A stretch of 64,000 bases of DNA, taken from Erigeron canadensis (taxonomy: Eukaryota; Streptophyta; Magnoliopsida; Asterales; Asteraceae). The stretch spans positions 25,732,980 to 25,796,979 of the forward strand of contig NC_057765.1 in the NCBI RefSeq assembly GCF_010389155.1, in the 5' to 3' direction. Under the pieces are notes generated by a model. That model searched no databases. It worked only from the letters and a program-made list of their open reading frames with translations, and was not told where the DNA came from. Position numbers and translations under genes: made by a program. Of the stretch, positions 36,001 to 46,172 are shown one piece after another; position 1 is the first letter of the stretch, and the number at the start of each line of letters is the position of its first letter.

Positions 36001-39000
36001 CCCATTGACTTCCTTACAGCTTACAAACCTCTATTTTACCAAAATTCCATTTAATTTAAAAACCTGGTCACTGAAACATCAACAGACACTTTCTACTTTC
36101 TTCTTTCATAAAACCCTAAATTTGTGTTTCATTTGATGAAAAATCAGCCATTTATATAAGCCCTGAGTATCTAACTTACATCAATATGATTTTTTTGGTG
36201 ATTCACCAAGCACAATCATTAGTTATCTTGTAAGCAGATAGGTTTAGTCATCTTGGTGAAAAAACTAACGATAACTTCGTAGCAAGAATAGAGTGCTTGC
36301 ATATTGGAAATTTAACTCCAATTGAACTTTTGGAGTTCAATTTAACAATTTTTCAAAAGAGGTAGAGTGTTTGACTAAACCTCTAAAGCAATGGCCGGGA
36401 AGATAGATTTTTCCTATACATAGACTTTTATAGCTAACCTTACAGCGTATGCCTTATGGTTCGTCAATGATGTATAATTAACACTAGAATGCAATTGTGT
36501 AAACTTATAGGATTTTGCAATCCAAAATGTTAAACCAGTTTTGTCACATTAAGTTCCTATTTCTTACACAACTATGTGCTCTAAGCTTTTATAAATGACA
36601 CTCATTTAATACTTTAACTGAAGAGTTGAAAGCTTTAAGTAAATCAAATAATGTTGGTTAAAGCCTCGGAGGAATATAGGATGATTGGATTTGTGTTTAT
36701 TTCTAGATTGCATTTCCACACTTTTGCTTCTAGCCTCTTGGTAGTTGCTACTGGCATTTATTTAATATAATGCCGTTCAAAAAAATGGAAGAAATGTTAA
36801 TCTTCTATAGTTCTATTAGACACTCAACTGGTAATATATTAATAAAATGTTCGGTGATTTATCATTAGCATGTAGAAGCAATAATCTGTTAGATGATTAT
36901 GTCAAGACATTTTTATAGTCTTTCAGCTCCAAATAAACATGCATTCAAAATAATCTGGAAGGTAGCGAGTCATAAACAGAGCATATAGCATCATCGGTAA
37001 TTAAGACACTAGATAGACTTAACTCGTATGTCTTCATGAAATTCTTTGATCAAGTTCCTAACTGAATGTAGCTTTAGGCTAATTAGATGCACCTCAAGAT
37101 TTTAAGCACTTGAGGTTAAAATGTAGAGTTAAACTGACATCATGTCACGTATAACTGACTTTTTTCGACTCACATCATATTATATATAGCTCAAGTAATG
37201 TGGAGTCCACAAAAAGGAAATGTATGTACACAATACAAGCTATTAATCAGTTCATATCATATGCAAAATTAGCTACAAAAGGTGCACGGTAAATGTTTAT
37301 TATGATGTAATACCTGAACTCTTGACGGAACCAAATAATCCCGAGCACCTTCAGGAGTTGACCTAGAGAGTATTGGAGTCTCAATCTACCTTACACCCAT
37401 GTAAAAGTCAAGATCAAAACAAAGTGGATAAACACTTGTTAATGAAAGGTTTGTGTTTGAAGAGCTCAAACTTAATGTTCTCAATAAAGTACCTCCACGA
37501 AACCATGAACATCTTCTAAATACCTTCGGATGAGCTTCACCACTTGATGTCGCACCTCCACGTAAATCAAGGCAACGGTATCTACATAATTTATTTTAAA
37601 ACCTTTAACCAAACTAGTATCCCAAAAACAATGATCTTCATTTAATATAACTTTTTTCGTATATTAACAATAATGGGTATAGTCTAATTTGTCCATTCAT
37701 GCTATATTTTCTTATATGTTAAACACTTACAGTAAAATAGTTGGCGAAAAACAAAATGGGGCGGCTGCGTTGAGCAATACAAAAGCACAACAAAGAATAC
37801 CTTAACGTATAAAACCTCCTAAAAATGATGTTTATAATATTAGACTTCTAATAATACAATAGGGTCTTTGTAATCATATTTGATGCCGCTAATCATTCAT
37901 TAAAAATAGACAAAAGTGTTCTTGGGCATCTGGTGTCAATCTAGCTCGACTGGTATCAAAAGGTCTGTTCCTTTCACCAGTTACCCAATCAACCCAACAT
38001 GCAACCTCCAGTAATCAGAATTACAAAGGACGGTGTGTGAATGTAATGCGGGACGACTAGCAAATGATGAATGCTTTCTAACAATTTTAAATAAGATGAT
38101 TATGTGAAATTATAAAGATCTGTGATATATATACCTCAAACGAATCTCCTCTTTGATAGAATCTTTAGCATCATCTGAACTGGTAACCAAAAACGGTAAC
38201 TTAGCCCTCACCGAATTGAACACTTGGACTTCCTCTGCAGTGACCTGAAGCATATACCTACTATTAAGTTACAACACAGATTTACAGAGCTACTGAATTT
38301 AAAGACCCTAAATCACACATGAACTCACCTCTATCATGCCAGTCTTCATGTTTTTATTAACCGAATCACTAGGACGCAACCGTACAACACCTTCTATAGA
38401 AACCACATACTCAAGTCTCAAGTCATTAACCATAGAATGAGCTTCAGGAATTCGTTCGGAAGGGTAGTAACCTGATTTTAACCAATTTAACAACATAATA
38501 AATTGATGGAAATCTATATGAAACAAAAACTACGAGGCAAATACCTTATTAATTCAACCAAGTTTTATTTTTTACCAACTAATACAACAGAGTTGATTGG
38601 TATCAAATTATCAATTATGCAGCCATATTTCAACTTGATAACGATTAATGCAGAAAAATGAAACTTGGTCTCGCAAAAACGCTACCACGTTCCAACCTGT
38701 CGATTTACAATTGCAGTATAGTATAAACAAGCTTTTACCAAAATTTTCACTTTACTTATCGAAAAAGTTTTTACCTTTTGATGTAATATACTTTAATTGT
38801 AAGTGACATTCTTCTTTTTTTTTTAAAGCACACATCCAAAATGGGACTTCTATAACTAAAGTTATAAAATTTTGTTCCAATAAAATGATTACAAACGCAT
38901 CATTTTAACTAGGATAATGATAAATCAACATAATTGGTGTGACTAAAAATCAAGGGGCAAGGTTAGGAATGAAATTAGTGGAATAAACATGTCAAATTCT

Positions 39001-39516
39001 TAAGGTTTTAGGTTGATTTTTAGGCATATGAATCATTTTCCTTTTAACTATTATATATAAACAACAAAATCAATACAGAAACAAAAACAATGTATATAAA
39101 AATAAGTATCAAGTGACCGAAAAAAATCATGACACCTGAACAATCCCATAATGGCCTCTAAGACTAACAAAAGTAAGCCCACCATGACCTCTATGAAGTG
39201 CAACCCACCCACATAATCTGACCCGTTTACCCACATCATTTTCACACAGTTCCCCACACAGCCCATTTCGGTTGACCCATTCAAGATTACTGGTTTCATG
39301 AATGGATCCGGGTACGGATTCTCGTCTTAGTTCTTTGGAAGTTATGGGCTGATTAGTGACAACAGGTTCAGTTACTGAAGCAAAAACAGAGGTAAAAGAT
39401 TTTGTGAATAGGGGTTTAAGGATTATGCTGTTGAGGCGAAACAGAGGTCGGGTTTGGGTTGAAAGGTGTCTGGTTCGGATTGCTATGTCGGGTAAAACCC
39501 GGAGAATAACAGACAT

Positions 39517-39963
39517 GTTTTGGTTTGGTTTTTGCTGAGAGAATAAAGGGCTTATCTGTTTCTGTTTTGTATATATGTTGAGAAGAGAGTATAGAAGGGT
39601 TTTGGCTTTTTTTTGCTCTTGAGATGGTCTAAATCTGAGTTTCTAAAAATTGGGTGGAAATAACTTCAGGGGTCAAAGTATAGACCTTTGATTTAACAGT
39701 TAAGATTAAACGATAATGTTTTAATCTTAATCCTTAATTTTTAATAAAGTGTCAAAATTTACCTAATTTGAAGTTAAGGGAATCTCTTCCCTTAAAAATG
39801 TCTAGACCTTCAAAAGAAAAGAAATTTAGTTTTGTTGGATTCACGGCTTTAGGCCCGTTGTTGGGCAAGTGAGTAGTGCTCAATTGATCAGGGCATCAAA
39901 ACTTAATGGGCACCAAACTTTTTGTTTACAAAACGTTAGTATATATAGTTTCGCTACTCAGCT
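39517..39963. other. 5' flank of the AspRS gene
   Basis: This should hold the AspRS promoter and 5' leader (minus strand). An ATATATAC stretch about 55-70 bases upstream of the ATG is the only TATA-like sequence. Nothing else is recognised. Confidence 0.35.
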
Positions 39964-39966
39964 TTA

Positions 39967-40244
39967 GTGTCTGTTTCGTAGAGTGTTTTTAGGGGCTTTT
40001 AGGAGCTTAAAAGTCCCGAGCTTTTAAAAAGAAGCTTCATTTATTACGGTAGCCCTGTTTGGATATGCATTTTAATTTAAAAGCCCAACCCAAAAAAGCT
40101 CTTAAAAGCCCCGAAGGTCTTTAAAATAAAAACTGGTGGAAGAAGGGTTGAAATAGAAGCCCCAGCTCGTAGCCCAATTTCTAAGCTCCAGCTCCAAGCC
40201 CCTGAACACAGCCCCAACTCCAAGCTTTTGTGCCAAACATACCC
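39967..40244. mobile_element. Probable Tourist-like MITE, 278 bp
   Basis: TTA at 39964-39966 and 40245-40247 form a 3-bp duplication. The ends GTGTCTGTTTCG and (read inward from the right) GGGTATGTTTGGC are a loose inverted pair. The interior contains AGCTTAAAAG / CTTTTAAAAAG-type repeats in both orientations. No coding capacity. Confidence 0.5.
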
Positions 40245-40247
40245 TTA

Positions 40248-40857
40248 GCCTCCCCTTATAACGAGTAAGTAAGTATGTCATATTCTTAATTTAAAAAATA
40301 AAGGTAAATAGCGAGCAAATTAAATTAAATAGCAAAATAAATTTAAAGAATAAAACCTTTTGTAGAAGAAGAAGTAATTGTCAACCAACAATTGACAACA
40401 AAATAAATTGAAAGCGTTGGAAAACAGACAATAACATAACAATTCAATATCAAATAATTAACAAACATGAACAAAATACCAAAAATTAAATTAAAGTGAT
40501 ACAAAAAAAATATATGTTTCTTTTGTTGAGAAGTTATATGATCATGATTTTTTTTAAAGATATAAAGGAGAGGAATAATTGAAAAATAATTAATAAAAAA
40601 TTATTTAGGTTATATATATAATAACTTGTTGTGAGAGTTTTAAAGATAATTAATCTGTAAAATTTAAAAAGATTTGTTACGATTAAAAAAAGATTTATGG
40701 TAGATTTTAAATATAACTATCTAATTAATTAGCAAAAAAGAAAAAAAAATTAGGAAAAAGGAGAGAGCTAGATTAATTAGGAGGAGGAATTAAGCCTAAG
40801 AAGGGGGATTAGGGGCGCCAAATGTTGCTCAATCTTCTTTTTTAGTTATAACATAGA
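40248..40857. other. AT-rich intergenic DNA
   Basis: Strongly AT-rich with A-runs; no gene or bounded element seen. Confidence 0.45.
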
Positions 40858-41209
40858 CTAGATGGATGCCAGCGCGATGTGACGGCGGTAGCGACGACGG
40901 TATGGTGTGTCGGATTTGTGTAATAAGGTAAAACTTTGGTGATGAAAGGCATGATGGTGATTGGTGGCGCAGAGTTTGAATTGGTGGTGGTGGTGATCTG
41001 TGTTTCATGTGACAAGGTTTTACTTTTTTCACGATGTGTGAAATACTGAAATGTGTAAAATGCTGAGATGAAAATGGTTGAAGGGCATAGTTGGTATATC
41101 ATGTGAGAGGGTGCTTAGCAAGGAAGATTATTTAAGGACATTTTGGTCTTATCAAGTTCTTAATTAAGCTAAGGGGAGGAATCCAGTTTCTTTTATAAGA
41201 TATTATAGA
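40858..41209 (-). mobile_element. Short Helitron, 352 bp
   Basis: Read on the minus strand, the 5' end is A|TCTATAATATCTTATAAAAG at 41209 and the 3' end is CTAG at 40861-40858 followed by T, preceded by a GC-rich, partly decayed hairpin region (40868-40888). Both ends fit plant Helitrons. The GC-rich GGCGGTAGCGACGACGG near the 3' end stands out from its surroundings. The short open frames inside (40829-41102) are not considered genes. Confidence 0.65.
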
Positions 41210-41730
41210 TAGGTTAGTTAATATTAAATTAATTTATGTGTAAGTATAGTTCCAACAAAAACAATGAGCTAGATGTTATTTTATAAGCCCACTAAGACCA
41301 TTAATATCTTAATTATTATTATTATTATTGTTATTATTATTATTATAGATCCCATAATTGATCCATCCTAGGTATGATTGTTAACAGGTATGATTGTTAA
41401 TAAGCTGATGTTGGCTCTTATAGTATACTATATCTGACAGGCAAGAAACTTGAGGTTGTTCAAGAATGAGGAAAGAAATGAGATGACATTGTGCAAAATT
41501 ATAAGAGAGTGTGAAGAATAAACTAATGAATCTGAAAGTTAAAAAAAAAAAAAAAAAAGAATGTTTTAAGTATTGCAAGCAAATGGAGCCTGAGAATTCC
41601 ATACTCCATTTATTTTACTATAATGTAGCACGTAGTTAAAGATATGAAGTATTTTACTAAAAATACTCAAACTATTTGGATAAGTTTTTGCATTTTACCC
41701 AAAGACAATGAACTAACCATGATTTAGCTT
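41210..41730. other. Intergenic DNA with simple repeats
   Basis: A (TTA)n-type tract at 41311-41346 and an A18 run at 41541-41558. No gene. Confidence 0.5.
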
Positions 41731-41906
41731 TTACTCAATAAAAGCGCTTTTCCTGAAATCAAAACCATCAAAGGTTGTTCTTCTGAGCATTTAACAATTT
41801 TTTAAAAAACTTTTACAATTACTCAATAAAAGCGCTTTTCCTGAAATCAAAACCATCAAAGGTTGTTCTTCTGAGCATTTAACAATTTTTTAAAAAACTT
41901 TTACAA
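41731..41906. repeat. Tandem duplication, two 88-bp units
   Basis: Units at 41731-41818 and 41819-41906 (TTACTCAATAAAAGCGCTTT...) are essentially identical. Confidence 0.9.
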
Positions 41907-42299
41907 GGATAATGGATGGGTCATCTCGTATTCCAAAGAGACAAAAATTAGTTAGGGGTCTTTTAACTGTGAAAATCACCTTATTGAAGTTGCCTAAAGA
42001 CAATACAAAGATACAATTCATGATCATTGTTTCTGATGACAGTAAATTATGCTGTTTTCGTCATGATTCTTTGGTAACATGTTTTTTAGAATAAAAGGGA
42101 TTGTATAAATGGTAACATATTTTTTTGGTAACATAGGTTTTACAACATGTAAAGCTGCATGTACAATTTTTAAATAATCATAAACATAAACATCGAATTT
42201 GATAGTTATCGCATAAGGAAACTTTGTACATAATGACTTAAAATTAATTTTCTTCTGTTACTCGACAAGGATGGAGAGTATTATATTTTGAAGCAATAC

Positions 42300-42726
42300 T
42301 TTAATTACTGTTTCATTGTCATATAAACGCAAAAGGACGGATGGACATTTGGTGTTCATATTGATCAGCTGAGAGATCAAATGAAAAAAGAAGTGAAATA
42401 TCAAAGATCTAAAGTTGTCATAAAGTTTAATCTACAATCGGACGATCTTTCAAATTTTGTGGAGATTAAAAGCACTAGCCACATCATGCATTCACCGGAT
42501 TAGGAGTTGCATTGTCCTATATTTGAGGAATCCGATCAAAGAATGCATTCATTCGTTTGAGAAATATATTAACCCCGGAAAATTTTATGAATGTATGCCG
42601 AGAACTCAACGATTTCAAAACTTCGTGGGGTGCGTCGTTGATGGACATGAACTTGCATCGACTGAGAGATGAGATCAAACAACTTCCCTCAAAGCCTAAT
42701 AACCTAGGATGTAAGGAGCTCGTTAA
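42300..42726 (+). pseudogene. Unidentified degenerate gene fragment in the left arm
   Basis: In one frame the sequence reads KDGWTFGVHIDQLRDQMKKE and FNLQSDDLSNFVEIKSTSH; further on another frame reads NFMNVCRELNDFKTSWGASL and HRLRDEIKQLPSKPNN. The composition looks protein-like (charged, Leu-spaced) and the right arm (45000-45420) encodes diverged versions of the same segments, so the duplicated unit probably derives from a gene. Stops and frame changes occur in both copies. I do not recognise the family. Confidence 0.3.
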
Positions 42727-44079
42727 TATTGAAATTATGAGAATATTCCAATATATTTATACGGCCTCATATTTATGAAATTTTAGGGTCGCACGCGAAA
42801 AATGGGAAGGGCTTAGTTGAACTTTATATTTATAAAAGAAGAACCATTAGAAATGATAATAACTAAAAGTTTCTAAAAATAGTTTTTGGAATGTTTCCAA
42901 AACAGATTTGGAAGTGACGAGTGGGTCGGAAAAGCAAGTTGGGTCGAAAACGGGATCGGACATCAAGCAACATGAGTCAACCCATAGTCGACCCATTGGG
43001 TCCCACATAGGTTGGCCACGATATAAGGAGAACAGGGGAAAGGGTTGTTTACTTGCCCCACATTGATTTTAGAATAAAGAAACCTAAGGGTTTCCAATTC
43101 TTATATATAGAGGCCAAAAACCATTTTTCCATTCAATCCTCTTTTCTTTCTCTTGAAGCATGGATTGAAATTCTCCCCCCTTTGAAGGAGAATTTTGAGC
43201 TAGCTTTTCTAGTTATTTTTATATCCGGTGGATATTTCGTTATAATGTAGAAGTTATTGCTAGCACTAAGCTAGGTGTCGAAGATCTGTTCGTGTGTACG
43301 AGTCTTTAGAGGAGTTCCTACACTTGGGTTCTAGTACGTGACAAAGTTCTCGTCTCTGGGTTTCTACAAAGAGGTTAGGCCTCTTTCCTTGTTTATTTAT
43401 TTACTTATTAATTTGTTATATTGCATGCATGATAGATCGTTTTAGAAAAATAATTAGTTAATTGTTTTATTAATTATTCCGCATATATATATATATATAT
43501 AATTAGTTAGGTTAATTAGTTATTGCATAAATAAATTAAACTAGATTAACTTATTTGCTTAATTAATTAATCGCAACTAATTAGGATGCTCATGCTATAT
43601 TAAAAGGTTTTAATTAAGGTTTTAAATAAGGAAAATGATCAATCCTCCTAAAGATCTTCCTAAAAATCCTCCTAAAACTTTCAAATCATGACATGTGTTA
43701 TCCACTAATTCTATTTCCTAATCTTGTCCTCTGATTTTCCCACATGTCATCATCTCGTGATTAGGAGGATCTTTAGGTTATTTAGTTAGGAGGATTAATC
43801 ATCTCCCTTTAAATATTTGGGGTTTTGGGAATTTGACCACCCACCCCCCCCCCAACCCCAACAATAAGGGAAGTCGAATTCCATTATCTTTAATTAATTA
43901 GGATTTCAAGTTTAGCAACTCTTTTCAAGGGAAGTTGAGTTAGATTATGATTAATTAATAAATTTTTTAATTAGTTACACGTTAAACCCTAAGCTTTGAA
44001 TTAACTAATTTGAAGTCCCTTCAAATTATGAACATCCATTTATGATACAAAGGGTTGTATAGTTAATAAAATCCCAACA
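42727..44079. mobile_element. Probable solo LTR, 1.35 kb, inside the left arm
   Basis: The exact 5-bp duplication GTTAA flanks the insert at 42722-42726 and 44080-44084, and the two flanks align continuously with the intact right arm, which proves an insertion. The right end is CCCAACA; the left end is TATTG, probably a mutated TGTTG, so the LTR-type TG...CA ends are inferred. The interior has a TATATATAGAGG stretch near 43104 that could be a promoter, and a C-run at 43844. No protein domains are present. A Copia-type LTR is the best guess. Confidence 0.65.
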
Positions 44080-45554
44080 GTTAAAGGGTTATATTTTCGA
44101 TATCCTGTCACTATCTTACTTATCCAAAACAACATTAATATCATCAGAAAATATGACTATCTTCGAAAGTTGAGCACCTCACCACTTATAAACATTTAGG
44201 ATTTTTTTTTTCAACAGACACAGTTGTTACTGGCTCGCCTTTAAGCCAACCGCATTATGTTTGGCATATTATATGAGAACTGTGGATGTGAAAATTTTTG
44301 GAACGTATTGGTTAGACATTTTGAGGTAAATGGCATTAGTTTTATAAAAATTTTTTTAAAGTACCTATATATATTTACATTTTGAAATTGTAGGAGCATA
44401 AGTGAAAGTATCAAACACATCCACGAATTGAATTAATCTCACGGGGATATTAATCTATGGAATACCTTTATTACATATGGTATTTTAAAATTTAGGGGAT
44501 TCAATGATTAGTCGGAGTTGACATCTATATCTTCAAACGTAGTGGATTCTTACCTCTAGTGTCAACTCCGACCAATCATTAAATCCTCTAAATTCGAACA
44601 TACCAGCAGAGGGTATTCCAGGAGTTAATATCCCCATGAAATAAATACAGTTTGTGGATGTTTTATGCCTTCAATGATGTCCCTACAATTTTCAAATGTA
44701 AATACATAGAGATACTTAAAAGAACTTTTATAAAACTAATATCATTTACCTCAGAATGTCTAACGAATACATTCCGCATCCACAGTCCTCATATAATCCG
44801 CCAAACATAATTCGACTAGCTCAAAAGCGTGCAGTTAACCGTCTTACCGATCCTTGTCTGCTCCAAAATAAATCTGAACGTTTATATGTGATGTGGTGCT
44901 TAACTTTCGAAGAAAGCCATATTTTATGAAGACATTAACGTTGTTTTAGAGAAGTAAGATAATGGTAAGATATCAAAAATATAAGCATTTAACGTGCTCC
45001 TTACATCCTAGATAATTAGGTTTCGAGGGAAGTTGTATGATCTCATCCCTCAGTCGGTGCAAGTTCATGTATAGCAATGACGCACCCCTAAAGTTTTGAA
45101 AACTTTAAGTTCTCGGCAAATGTTCATAAAACTTTCCAGAGTTAATGTATTTCTCACATGAACTAATGCTTTTACATCATCGAAACCAATATGGTGAACG
45201 CATGATGTGGCTTTTAATCACAAAATTTGAAGGATTGCCCGATTGTGAATTAAACTTCAATACAGGTTCAGATCTTTGATATTTCACTTATCTATTTAGT
45301 TGATCTCTAAGATATCCCTCACCAATATTAACCTTAAATGTTCATTCATCCTCTTGCTTCTATATAACCATGTTGCTTCGAAATATAATACAAGTACTTT
45401 TCATCCTCGTCCTCATCCTTGTCTAGGAAGAAAAAAAAATTAATTTTAAGACATTATGTACAAAGTTCCTTATGTAGCTAAAATTGGATGAATAAGTGTA
45501 TGATTATTTAAAAATTGTACATATAGGTTTAGATGTTGTAAAATTATGCTACCT

Positions 45555-46167
45555 TTTAGTGTATATATATATATATTATAGTTTGGTAATGATGATGAAT
45601 TAAGATATTATGTACAAAATATTACCGGCGAAAAATTTTTTCATGACAAATTTCTGAAATATGTTTTAACCACAAATTTCGTATGGATTTCCAAAAAAAA
45701 AAAAATTTTAAATAAACATTTTTAATATCCATTTTTCGGATCACATGGGAAAAATTAGAAAAAAGTAAATAAATAAATCTCATAATCAAATAAACCTTAC
45801 ATATAATAATATTCCATACAACTAAAATAATCTTTGATTTCTTTTTCTTTTCTTTGACTCTGGTAGTCAAGATTTGAAACAAAACATAAAACATATATTT
45901 ATCAAAACCTAAAAATCAAATATATCTAAATATATAACATGATTAAAAAAATCGGAAATAAAGCTAAAAAAAGATACTTGCTTTCTGTTGAAACATATAT
46001 ATGAATACTTAAAAGGAAAAAAAAATGAGATTACACTCAAAGAGATAAAAACAAGTAATAGTAAATATACACCAAGTATATGATAGATTTAATATAAAAA
46101 AAACACAAAAATCACAAAAGACCTCTAGATATAAATCTGAATCCCGAAGAAAACCATGTAACACAAA
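45555..46167. other. AT-rich intergenic DNA
   Basis: No gene or bounded element. Confidence 0.45.
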
Positions 46168-46172
46168 GAACT

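Larger units (their letters stand above)
25759..39516 (-). pseudogene. Organellar aspartyl-tRNA synthetase gene, 15 exons, frame-disrupted
   Basis: Bacterial-type AspRS charges tRNA-Asp in mitochondria and/or plastids. Exons (minus strand): 39516-39136, 38471-38329, 38244-38135, 37581-37493, 37385-37314, 35727-35636, 35509-35389, 34755-34633, 34542-34347, 33829-33642, 27041-26981, 26878-26780, 26376-26296, 26190-26133, 25928-25759. All introns are GT-AG. The N-terminus is Arg/Ser/Thr-rich like a transit peptide. Then come the OB-fold anticodon domain (RVRLCGWVALHRGHGGLTF), motif 2 ([18 protein letters not shown]), the bacterial-type insertion domain (exons 8-10), and motif 3 (GIAFGLDR). Twelve exons keep frame. 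Three do not: exon 2 lacks 1 base, exon 4 lacks about 23 bases, and exon 11 lacks about 11 bases and meets TGA. Intron 10 contains a nested transposon. As it stands it cannot encode a full enzyme, so another copy probably serves the cell. Confidence 0.85.
42127..45554. repeat. Imperfect ~1-kb inverted duplication, left arm interrupted
   Basis: The left arm is 42127-42726 continued at 44085-44527; the right arm is 44548-45554 in reverse orientation. Shared blocks include TGTACAATTTTTAAATAATCA, ACTTTGTACATAATG, GTGAAATATCAAAGATCT, TTATGAA(T/C)A with TGCCGAGAACT, ACTTCCCTC, CCTAGGATGTAAGGAGC, ATATGA(C/G)TTCTTCGAAAG-type sequence and GGAGTTGACA. The spacer is only about 20 bases. Once the 1.35-kb insert is removed, the arms align throughout with many substitutions and small indels, so the duplication is old. 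Confidence 0.8.

Noticed and set aside
40829..41102. Open frames on the minus strand inside the short Helitron
   Set aside because: Their extent matches Helitron structure and they lack protein-like conservation signals.
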